From an uncultured Roseburia sp. (GTDB taxonomy: Bacteria > Bacillota > Clostridia > Lachnospirales > Lachnospiraceae), in the NCBI GenBank assembly GCA_947642555.1, contig CANRSX010000040.1, positions 1 through 42,046 on the forward strand: DNA of 42,046 bases. Direction: 5' to 3'. This document shows positions 14,898 through 23,200 of this stretch, in pieces; position 1 is the first letter of the stretch; each line of letters begins with the position of its first letter. Position numbers and translations under genes: made by a program. The notes beneath the pieces are model-generated. The model was not told where the DNA came from, ran no database searches, and worked only from the letters and a program-made list of their open reading frames with translations.

Positions 14898-16436
14898 TCA
14901 GTTATTGTAGATTCTCTTCTCGCGGATCATCGGCCTGATGCTGAACACATGCTCGAAATATGCCGTTTTTGCGTCAAAGAGCGCCCGCTCCAGCGCGATA
15001 TCCTCCTCGGTCTCGAGCGTGATCAGAAGATCCCGGCCGCGCACCTGCGCTTTCACCTTCTGGAACTTCTGTTTGTGGCTCTGATCGATCGCGTTTGACA
15101 CGCGTAAGATCGCGGAGAGCTTTGCCACGGTCAGATAGCTCTCCTGATCCAGCCGGTCCGCCACCTCGCGGTACTCCGGAAGCGGAAGACGGTTGTAGAG
15201 TACCGTGCTCGCGACAATCTCCCGCTCACGGTGCGTCATCCCGATGATCTCCGACGAGAGAATGATATCATAGGCGCACTGCGCGGCGTTTGCGACGCTG
15301 ATATACTTGCCGCAGTCATGCAGGATCGCCGCCACCTTAAGCAGCAGGCGCTGCCGCCTTCCCAGGCCGTGCTCTTTTTTCATCGTGTCGAAAATCAGCA
15401 CCGAGATCTCCGAGAGGGTATCGACATGCGGCGAGTAGCTCATATACCGTCTCGAAAGGCTTTTTGCCGCAGAGAGAATATCCGCCTCAAAATCATGCGT
15501 CTGCCGGCTGTGCTTGTGCCGTCCCGCATAGTCGCAGGCGATCCCGTCCGCCATGATCACGCCCGGCGCCCAGAGCGATTTCGCCCCGAGTATCCGCGCC
15601 ACACACTGGCAGATGATCATATACGGAACGATCAGCGCGTCGCTCTCATTGGACAGTCCGATATCCTCGGAAATCTGCGCAAGGCTCTTGCGCGCCAGCT
15701 TTTCCAGATAATGGGTAAACTTCTGGATATCGACGGTCTTGTTGTCGTGATTTTTCTCCATCCGCTGTACGAGCTCTGAGGTATAATCCCCCATGAAAAT
15801 CAGATATTCGACGTTAATTTCCTTTAAATACATCTCGCGGAACGTCCGAAGCTCTTTTGTCGCCAGCTCCTCAATCTGAAGCTCATACTGCGCGAGATTG
15901 CTGCTCTTGTATTCCAGCTGCTCGCGCATCCGCATCGCGCCGAGTCCGAGATGCTGTGTGGTGATGACGTCCCCGTCCGAAAAGACCGTGATCTGAAGCC
16001 CCGCGCCCCCGATATCCACCACAGCGGCGCTCTTACCGATCATCTCCTCAAATTCCTCCCGCACCGCAACCGACTGATAGCTGACAAACCGGTGCTCCGA
16101 ATTGCTTAACACATGCACCAGAAGTCCTGTCCGCAGCCGGATCTGCTCTAAAATGAACAGTTCGTTCGAGATGTCGCGCAGCACCGCCGAGGCGTATGCC
16201 TCATAAGCGTCCACCTTATATTCCTTCATGATCTTCGTGAACTCCAGAAGCGTATCGCAGAGGGATTCCACCAGCTCGTAACCAATCGTATTTTTGGAAT
16301 ACGCGTCCTTCCCGAGTTCAATCCTCCTGCGCACGTAGTCGATCCCGCGCATCTTTTTCTTTTCCGGCATCTCAAAAATCTTTAAGCTCACCTCATAGGA
16401 GCCGATGTAAATCGCCGCAAACGTATGTATCGCCAT
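14898..16436 (-). CDS. Ppx/GppA-family protein with C-terminal HD domain
   Basis: A 512-residue protein of the exopolyphosphatase/guanosine pentaphosphatase family. The actin-like ATPase fold occupies about 1-310 and an HD domain with AAILHDCGKYIS follows at about 370-381. Signature motifs differ from active enzymes: the first phosphate loop reads AAIYIGSYE where IDxGSN is usual, and the second reads VVDIGGAGLQ where DIGGGS is usual. It may still hydrolyse polyphosphate, or it may have become a sensor. The ATG at 16436 has AGAGGGGAAAGG upstream. It lies between a DUF815 ATPase and ppk1. Confidence 0.88.
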   Translation of the reverse strand: MAIHTFAAIYIGSYEVSLKIFEMPEKKKMRGIDYVRRRIELGKDAYSKNTIGYELVESLCDTLLEFTKIMKEYKVDAYEAYASAVLRDISNELFILEQIRLRTGLLVHVLSNSEHRFVSYQSVAVREEFEEMIGKSAAVVDIGGAGLQITVFSDGDVITTQHLGLGAMRMREQLEYKSSNLAQYELQIEELATKELRTFREMYLKEINVEYLIFMGDYTSELVQRMEKNHDNKTVDIQKFTHYLEKLARKSLAQISEDIGLSNESDALIVPYMIICQCVARILGAKSLWAPGVIMADGIACDYAGRHKHSRQTHDFEADILSAAKSLSRRYMSYSPHVDTLSEISVLIFDTMKKEHGLGRRQRLLLKVAAILHDCGKYISVANAAQCAYDIILSSEIIGMTHREREIVASTVLYNRLPLPEYREVADRLDQESYLTVAKLSAILRVSNAIDQSHKQKFQKVKAQVRGRDLLITLETEEDIALERALFDAKTAYFEHVFSIRPMIREKRIYNN

Positions 16437-16469
16437 AACCTTTCCCCTCTTTCCAAGTCCTGATATCCC

Positions 16470-17762
16470 TCACGCCTGTCCCAGCAGATAATCGATAAAC
16501 TGCTGCGCCGTCCTCCCGGAAAGCCCTCCGTGGGAAAGCTCCCAGCGGTTCGCCTCCAGAAGGAGCGTCTGTGTGTCCATCTTTACCTGATGTCTTTCTG
16601 CAAGTGTAGTCACGATCTTCTGAAACTCCTTTTTATCCGGCGCGCCGTAGTAGATCGTCACGCCAAACCGGGCGTAGAGCGAAAGCTTTTCCTGCACCGT
16701 GTCGGAGGTGTGCATATCCTCCCTCGTCTCCTCCTTGTCCGAGTAATTCTCACGGATCAGATGCCTGCGGTTCGAGGTCGCATAGATCAGCACATTCTCC
16801 GGTCTGCGCTCGAGCCCGCCCTCAATCACGGCCTTTAAGTACTTGTACTCCGTCTCGAATTCCTCGAAGGAAAGATCGTCCATATAGATGATGAACCTGT
16901 AGTTCCGGTTCTTGATCTGTGTGATAATATCGTTTAAATCGCAGAACTGGTGCTTGTACACCTCGATCAGCCGCAGGCCGCGGTCATAATACTGGTTTGC
17001 GATCGCCTTGATGCTTGACGATTTCCCGGTTCCGGCGTCCCCGTAGAGCAGGCAGTTGTTTGCCTCCCGTCCGCTCACAAACGCCTCCGTGTTGTCGATG
17101 AGCTTTTTCTTTGCCAGCTCATAGCCGACCAGATCGTCGAGCTTTACGTGCGCGATATTGGTGATGGGCACAATCTGCGCTCCCTGATCCCCGTGGGCCA
17201 CGCGGAAGGCCTTGTGCAGCCCGAGCCGTCCGACGCCGAATTCCCGGTAAAATTCCGTGACCGCATGCCCGAATTCCTCCGCGGTGCGCGCCTGCGAAAG
17301 ATGAACGGCGAGCTCCCGGATCCGGTCTCTGATCCGGCGGTTAAACTCCCTGCCGCAGCGCGTCGTCCCCTCATAGTGAAGAAGGGCGTCCATACAGTCC
17401 ACGTCAAAGCAGTCGTTAAGCAGCGTGAGGTCAAAGTTAAAGTACTCCATCAGGATCTTAAAATCATGCGCCGCGATCTGATTCATGGAGCCCTCCACCG
17501 CTCCCCGGATCTCACACGCCCTGCTGTAGGCATTCTCGTGATTCACCAGAAGAAACGCGATATAATTCTGCCAGAGATTCCCTGTAAAACCGTGGCTCGC
17601 CGCACGCTCCAGAAGGCGGCTTACGCATTGATAAAACATACCCTGCACATCTTCCCCGTCCTGCGCTTCCTCCTGATAATGCTCCATGACCCAGGTCATG
17701 TCGTCAAACAATCCCCCGTCCTCAAACCCTCTGTAAAAGATCAGATTCTTCCTGTTTTCCAT
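16470..17762 (-). CDS. DUF815 AAA+ family ATP-binding protein
   Basis: A 430-residue protein. The first half (about 1-200) is helical with no recognised domain. The second half is the DUF815 AAA+ module, with Walker A YGDAGTGKSSS (240-250) and Walker B FIIYMDDLSFEEFE (from about 290). Downstream comes VLIYATSNRRHLIRE, the sensor 1 region, and a GLSGRTAQQFIDYL end. The family's role is not established. The ATG at 17762 has GGGAGAG just upstream. It is embedded between pheA and the Ppx/GppA gene with gaps of 24 and 33 nt. Confidence 0.9.
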   Translation of the reverse strand: MENRKNLIFYRGFEDGGLFDDMTWVMEHYQEEAQDGEDVQGMFYQCVSRLLERAASHGFTGNLWQNYIAFLLVNHENAYSRACEIRGAVEGSMNQIAAHDFKILMEYFNFDLTLLNDCFDVDCMDALLHYEGTTRCGREFNRRIRDRIRELAVHLSQARTAEEFGHAVTEFYREFGVGRLGLHKAFRVAHGDQGAQIVPITNIAHVKLDDLVGYELAKKKLIDNTEAFVSGREANNCLLYGDAGTGKSSSIKAIANQYYDRGLRLIEVYKHQFCDLNDIITQIKNRNYRFIIYMDDLSFEEFETEYKYLKAVIEGGLERRPENVLIYATSNRRHLIRENYSDKEETREDMHTSDTVQEKLSLYARFGVTIYYGAPDKKEFQKIVTTLAERHQVKMDTQTLLLEANRWELSHGGLSGRTAQQFIDYLLGQA

Positions 17763-17786
17763 GCTCTCTCCCGTCTTTCCTGTGTG

Positions 17787-18917
17787 TTAATAGCTTCCCA
17801 GTATCTTAAAGCGGATGCTCTCATTTGCCAGCCCTGTCAGCGCATTCTGAACCGCCGCGTCGCCGAGATTCCCCTCAAAATCGACAAAAAAACGGTATTC
17901 CCAGGCTCTGCCCTGCACCGGCCGCGACTCGATATGGTTCATGTTGATCCCGTTGTAGATAAAATGCGAAAGCATGTGATACAGCGAACCGCTCTCGTGC
18001 CGGATTTCAAAACAGACGCTTGTCTTTTTCGCATCCTTTTTATAAATGTGCCGCCCGGTCACAATGATAAAACGGGTGGCGTTCGTCTGATTGTCCTGAA
18101 TGCCTTCCTTTAAGATCTTAAGCCCGTAAATCCCGGCATTATAGCTGCTCGCAATCGCTGCCTTGTGCGGCATGCGGTCTTCCTTTACCTTCTGCGCAGC
18201 GACCGCGGTGTTCTTCATGCTGTGACGCTCCCACTCCCGGTGCTCCTCCAGATACTTCGCGCACTGCATCAGCGCCTGCGGGTGAGAATAGACATCCGTG
18301 ATATCCGAAAGCTTTGCCTCCGGCAGCCCGAGCAGCGCATGGCTGACCGGGAGCACCTGCTCGCCCACAATACAGTGGTCGTATTCCGCCATCAGGTCAT
18401 AGTTTTCCGAGACGATCCCCGCGGACGAATTCTCGATCGGGAGCACCGCGTAATCGGCCTCCCCCTTTGCAATCGCTTCCATGGCGTCGCGCCAGGTCTC
18501 CACGTGATAGCTGTCGGCGTCCTCGCCGAAATACTGCCGGAGCGCCAGCTGTGCATACGCGCCCTCCACCCCCTGGAACACGATCCGCGCATTCCGGTAA
18601 TCCAGCTCGTCCTTTTCCTGAAAATCCGGTTTTTCGGCTGCTCCGCACTCCGCTAACATCTGATACTGGCGCTTCCTGCTCACAGACATGATCTGCTCGA
18701 ACAGCTCCCTGACAGCCAGGCGGAAAAAATCGTCCCCCACGGGCTCTGTCAGCGCCGCCAGCTTCGCGAGCTCCCGCTCTCTGTCGAGCACCGGCTTTCC
18801 GGTCCGTATCTTGTACTCTGCCACCTGCGCGGTGATCTCCATGCGCTTCTCATAGAGCTGTGTGATCTGCCGGTCAATCCGGTCGATCTCATCCCTTAAC
18901 TCCAGTAAATCCTTCAT
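17787..18917 (-). CDS. pheA: Bifunctional chorismate mutase/prephenate dehydratase
   Basis: A 376-residue P-protein making phenylpyruvate from chorismate for phenylalanine synthesis. The AroQ-type chorismate mutase is at about 1-85 (LRDEIDRIDRQI, then VAEYKIRTGKPVLDREREL). Prephenate dehydratase follows with FQGVEGAYA, VLPIENSSAG and NATRFIIV. A C-terminal ACT domain has HIESRP, the phenylalanine-binding motif, so feedback inhibition is likely. The ATG at 18917 has AAGAGG upstream; seven extra residues to 18938 are unlikely. It heads a leftward operon from the promoter at 18971-18999. Confidence 0.97.
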   Translation of the reverse strand: MKDLLELRDEIDRIDRQITQLYEKRMEITAQVAEYKIRTGKPVLDRERELAKLAALTEPVGDDFFRLAVRELFEQIMSVSRKRQYQMLAECGAAEKPDFQEKDELDYRNARIVFQGVEGAYAQLALRQYFGEDADSYHVETWRDAMEAIAKGEADYAVLPIENSSAGIVSENYDLMAEYDHCIVGEQVLPVSHALLGLPEAKLSDITDVYSHPQALMQCAKYLEEHREWERHSMKNTAVAAQKVKEDRMPHKAAIASSYNAGIYGLKILKEGIQDNQTNATRFIIVTGRHIYKKDAKKTSVCFEIRHESGSLYHMLSHFIYNGINMNHIESRPVQGRAWEYRFFVDFEGNLGDAAVQNALTGLANESIRFKILGSY

Positions 18918-18970
18918 CACTAACCTCTTCATCCACATAAAATTGCCGACTGGCTGAACTTTTACTTATA

Positions 18971-18999
18971 ATAATAGTACATTCAAAACCCAATGGCAA
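18971..18999 (-). promoter_or_regulatory. Promoter of the pheA operon
   Basis: On the minus strand TTGCCA (18994-18999) and TATTAT (18971-18976) are 17 nt apart. They lie about 55 nt upstream of the pheA start. The -35 is only 7 nt away from the -35 of the divergent promoter. Confidence 0.65.
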
Positions 19000-19006
19000 G
19001 AGACCC

Positions 19007-19036
19007 TTGCAAGAAACAAGAGAAAAATGTTATAAT
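19007..19036 (+). promoter_or_regulatory. Promoter of the DUF5050 gene
   Basis: TTGCAA at 19007-19012 and a perfect TATAAT at 19031-19036 are 18 nt apart, 37 nt before the start codon at 19073. Confidence 0.7.
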
Positions 19037-19072
19037 AGCATATGCCATTTTACAGGAAAGAAGGACATCACT

Positions 19073-20113
19073 ATGAAAAAACATCTGCCATTGATTTTAT
19101 TTCTTTTGCTTCTGGCGCTCGCCGTCGGCGCCGGCATCTATTACCATTTTTCGCGCAAAACAAAAGAAAACGAAGGCTTTGTCAACGGAAACACACCGGG
19201 TAACCTCTACAACGAGGGGCTGATCTGCGAATACGACGGCATCATCTATTTTGCCAACCCGTCGGACGGCGACAGGCTTTATTCCATGGATACCTCGGGC
19301 AGAAATCTCACAAAGCTCTCCGACGATATCGTATCCTATATCAATGCGGATGAGAATTATCTGTACTATGTCCGTAATAATATTGGGGGCGGCGGGGTCT
19401 TCTCCTTCCTCAACATCAACACAAACAGCCTCTGCCGGATGGACCGGACAAGCGGGCGCGGACGTGAATCCGTTCTGGTGCTGGACCCGGATCCCAGCCT
19501 GTACGCATCGCTGGTCGGGAATTATGTGTACTATCTCCACTATGACAAGGAGACCGCGACGACGCTTTACAAGGTAAAAATCGACGGCGAAGAAAAGCAG
19601 AAGGTGTCGGACAGCCCGTTCTTCACCTGCTGTGCGATCGGGCAGTACATCTACTTCAACGGCACCGACATTGACCACTATATCTGGCGCATGGACACAG
19701 CGGCCGAGGACGTCACCGGCATGCTCTACGGCGGCAACTGCTGGATGCCCACCCTTACGGAGGATTTGTCCGCCGCCTACTTTATGGACTGCGACACACA
19801 TTATAAGCTCGCGAGGGTTGATCTTAAGACGGAGGAGAAGGTGCTTCTCACGGAAGACCGCCTGGACTGGTATAATGTCTGCGGCGATTATATCTATTAT
19901 CAGAAGAGCGACCGCGAGCACCCGGCGATCTGCCGCATGCGCTTAGACGGCAGCGATGTCGAAGTGCTGATGGAGGGGAACTTCCGGAATATCTGCGCCG
20001 CCTCCTCGTTTGTCACCTTCCGCGAGTACAGGTTCGGGGATGCGTATTATATTGAAAATAAAGAAGGGGCAGAGGTGAAACCGTTTGATCCCGGTGTGGT
20101 TGCGGGTGATTAA
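19073..20113 (+). CDS. Membrane-anchored DUF5050 protein, propeller-like
   Basis: A 346-residue protein. An N-terminal hydrophobic segment (about 5-27, LPLILFLLLLALAVG) should anchor it in the membrane, with the rest outside the cell. The body contains repeated units of the form IYFxN..D....LYxMDxxGxxxxKLS, for example at SMDTSGRNLTKLSDD, YKVKIDGEEKQKVSDS and CRMRLDGSDVEVL, typical of DUF5050 beta-propeller-like domains. No enzymatic residues are recognised. The start was chosen at 19073, after AAGAAGGACATCACT, because the signal anchor begins there. It is a single gene with its own promoter and terminator, divergent from pheA. Confidence 0.82.
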   Translation: MKKHLPLILFLLLLALAVGAGIYYHFSRKTKENEGFVNGNTPGNLYNEGLICEYDGIIYFANPSDGDRLYSMDTSGRNLTKLSDDIVSYINADENYLYYVRNNIGGGGVFSFLNINTNSLCRMDRTSGRGRESVLVLDPDPSLYASLVGNYVYYLHYDKETATTLYKVKIDGEEKQKVSDSPFFTCCAIGQYIYFNGTDIDHYIWRMDTAAEDVTGMLYGGNCWMPTLTEDLSAAYFMDCDTHYKLARVDLKTEEKVLLTEDRLDWYNVCGDYIYYQKSDREHPAICRMRLDGSDVEVLMEGNFRNICAASSFVTFREYRFGDAYYIENKEGAEVKPFDPGVVAGD

Positions 20114-20158
20114 ATGCTGTACACAATTGACGACGTCTACGCGCTGCCCGACGGCTGA
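20114..20158 (+). pseudogene. Remnant N-terminus of a Uma2-family gene
   Basis: Directly after the DUF5050 stop there is an open frame of 14 codons, MLYTIDDVYALPDG, ending in TGA. This resembles the opening of Uma2 (DUF820) proteins, which commonly read YTxDDxYxLPDG before an ELIDG segment. The frame stops before ELIDG and the next bases form a terminator. I read it as what is left of a deleted Uma2 gene. The similarity is short, so chance cannot be excluded. Confidence 0.5.
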
Positions 20159-20165
20159 TTGCAGC

Positions 20166-20200
20166 AAAACCCCGGGGCTCATCGCTTCCGGGGTTTTGTT
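20166..20200. terminator. Shared terminator of DUF5050 and polC transcripts
   Basis: AAAACCCCGG (20166-20175) pairs with CCGGGGTTTT (20188-20197) over 10 bp with a 12-nt loop, followed by GTTT on the plus strand. The A-run at the left makes it usable from the minus strand too. It touches the polC stop codon. Confidence 0.8.
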
Positions 20201-23200
20201 TCATGTAAAGTCAAACAGCGACAGCTGATTCGATTCCGGCAGATCGCCGAGCAGTCCGAGATCTCCCATCAGATCGATCACCGTCTTGGTCGCCTTTGTG
20301 CGCTGCCTGAAATCATCCTTTGAGAGGAACTTCCCGTCCCTGGCCGCCTCGGCCACCGCGACCGCCGCGTTGTCCCCCATTCCTTCAATGGAATTAAGCG
20401 ACGGCATCAGTTTTCCGTCGATAATCTGAAAGCGGTCCGGCTTTGCCCGGTAAATGTCGATCGGCGTGAACTCAAACCCTCTCGCGTACATCTCCTGCAC
20501 GATTTTCATATCGCGGTAGACGTCCTGCTCTTTTTTCGAGAGCGAATCTTTCCTGCGCGTGTAATCCTTGTAAAAATATTCCAGCCTCTCTTTTCCCTGG
20601 CACATGATCTCATAGTCGAATCCCGTGGCGCGGATCGAAAAATACGACGCGTAGTAGGCCAGCGGGTAAAACACCTTGCAGTAGGCGATCCGCCAGGCCA
20701 TCATGACGTACGCCGCGGCGTGCGCCTTCGGGAACATGTACTTGATCTTTTTGCACGACCAGATATACCAGTCCGGCACGTCGTGCGCGAGCATTTCATC
20801 CTCCCATTCCTTCTTAAGCCCTTTTCCCTTTCGCACGGATTCCATGATCGTGAAGGACTGCTCGCTGTCAAGCCCCATCTGGATCAGATAGATCATGATA
20901 TCGTCACGGGTACAGATCGCGGTGGAGATCGTCGCCTTCCCCTCCTCGATCAGGGTCTGCGCATTGCCAAGCCACACGTCCGTCCCGTGGGACAGGCCGG
21001 AAATCCGGATCAGATCGGAAAATTCCTGCGGCTTCGCGTCGATAACCATCTGCATGGCAAACTCGGTTCCAAACTCCGGGATCCCCAGGCACCCGAGCGG
21101 GATGCCGTGAATCTCCTCCGGTGTCACGCCGAGCGCGGAGGTATTTTTAAACAACGACATCACCGACGCGTCGTCAAGCGGGATCGACGTCGGGTCGATG
21201 CCCGTTAAATCCTGCAGCATACGGATCATCGTCGGATCATCGTGCCCGAGAATGTCGAGCTTTAAAAGGTTGTGGTCGATCGAGTGATAGTCAAAATGCG
21301 TCGTCACGGTCGCTGTCGTCATGTCGTTTGCCGGGTGCTGCACCGGCGTGAAGGTGTGGATCTCCTCCCCCACCGGAAGCACGACGATACCGCCCGGGTG
21401 CTGGCCCGTGGTTCTGCGCACGCCCACACAGCCCTGCACGATCCGGTCAATCTCGCAATTACGTTTGTGGATACCGCGCTCCTCATAATATTTCCTGATA
21501 TAGCCGAAGGCCGTCTTGTCGGCCAGCGTGCCGATCGTGCCCGCGCGGAAGGTCTGCCCATACCCGAAGATCACCTCGCAGTAGGCGTGCGCCTTGCTCT
21601 GGTACTCCCCAGAAAAGTTTAAGTCGATATCCGGCTCCTTATTTCCCTTAAATCCCAGGAAGGTCTCAAACGGAATGTCAAATCCGTCCTTCACCAGCTT
21701 TTTCCCGCAGACCGGGCAGATTTTATCCGGCATATCGCAGCCGCTGCGCCCGGAAAACGCCTTTACCTCCGGCGAGTCAAAATCGCTGTAGTGGCAGTTC
21801 GTGCACCGGTAATGGGCCTGTAAGGGGTTGACCTCCGTGATCCCGGCCATGGTCGCCGCAAAGGACGAGCCGACCGATCCCCTGGAGCCCACGAGATACC
21901 CGTCCTCATTGGACTTCCACACCAGCTTCTGCGCAATGATATACATCACGGCATAGCCGTTTGAGATGATCGAGTTCAGCTCCCGGTCAAGGCGTTCTTT
22001 TACAATCGAAGGCAGATCGTCCCCGTACATGTCGCGGGCCTTTGTATAGCAGATATCGCGCAGCATCTGATCGGAATTTTCAATCACCGGCGGACATTTG
22101 TCGGGCCGCACCGGTGAGATTTTTTCGCACATATCCGCGATCCGGTTCGGGTTCGTGATCACGACCTCCTCCGCCTTCTCGCTGCCTAAATACTCAAATT
22201 CCTTTAGCATCTCCTCCGTGGTCCGAAGATAAAGCGGCGCCTGCTCGTCCGCGTCCTTAAAGCCCTTGCCCGCCATGATGATCCTGCGGTAAACCTCGTC
22301 CTCCGGATCTAAAAAATGCACGTCGCAGGTCGCGACGACCGGGCGGTCAAAGGTCTCCCCGAGCTGCACGATCCTGCGGTTGATGTCAAGAATCTCCTCC
22401 TCCGAATTCACCGGCTCCCGGTCGCTCTTTAACATAAACGCATTATTTCCGAGCGGCTGGATCTCCAGATAATCGTAAAATTTTACCAGCCGGATAATCT
22501 CTTCCTCCGGCCTTCCGTTTAAAATCGCGCGGTACAGCTCCCCGGCCTCGCAGGCGGAGCCGAGCAGCAGCCCCTCCCGGTGGCGCACCAGCTCGCTTTT
22601 CGGGATCCTCGGCCTGCTGTGATAGTATGTCAGATGAGACATTGACACAAGGCGGTACAGATTGATGCGTCCGATATCATTTGTCGCCAGAAGGATCGCG
22701 TGATAGGTAGGCATCTTCTGAATCGTCTCCGGCGAGGCGGCTCCCATCCGGTTGATGTCGTCAAACGTCGATACGCCCCTGTCCTCTAACATTTTTAAGA
22801 ATTTCACAAAAATCTGCGCGGTACACGCCGCATCATCCACCGCACGGTGATGATGGTCCAGCGCGATCCCCAGCGCCTTCGCCACCGTGTCCAGCTTAAA
22901 CCGGTTCAGCGTCGGCAGAAGCAGACGGGCGAGCGCTACCGTGTCGATCACGGTATACGCGCAGGGCAGCCCCTCTCTCTTACAGTTTGCGGCGATAAAG
23001 CTCATGTCAAAATCCGCGTTGTGCGCCACCATGACCGCACCTTCACAGAATTCCATAAACTGCGGCAGGATCTCCCCGATCTTCGGCGCATCCATCACCA
23101 TATCGTCCCGGATTGACGTCAGCTCCTCGATCTGAAACGGGATCGGTGTCTCAGGATTGACAAATGTCGAAAACCGGTCTGTGATCGCGCCGTTCTCCAC

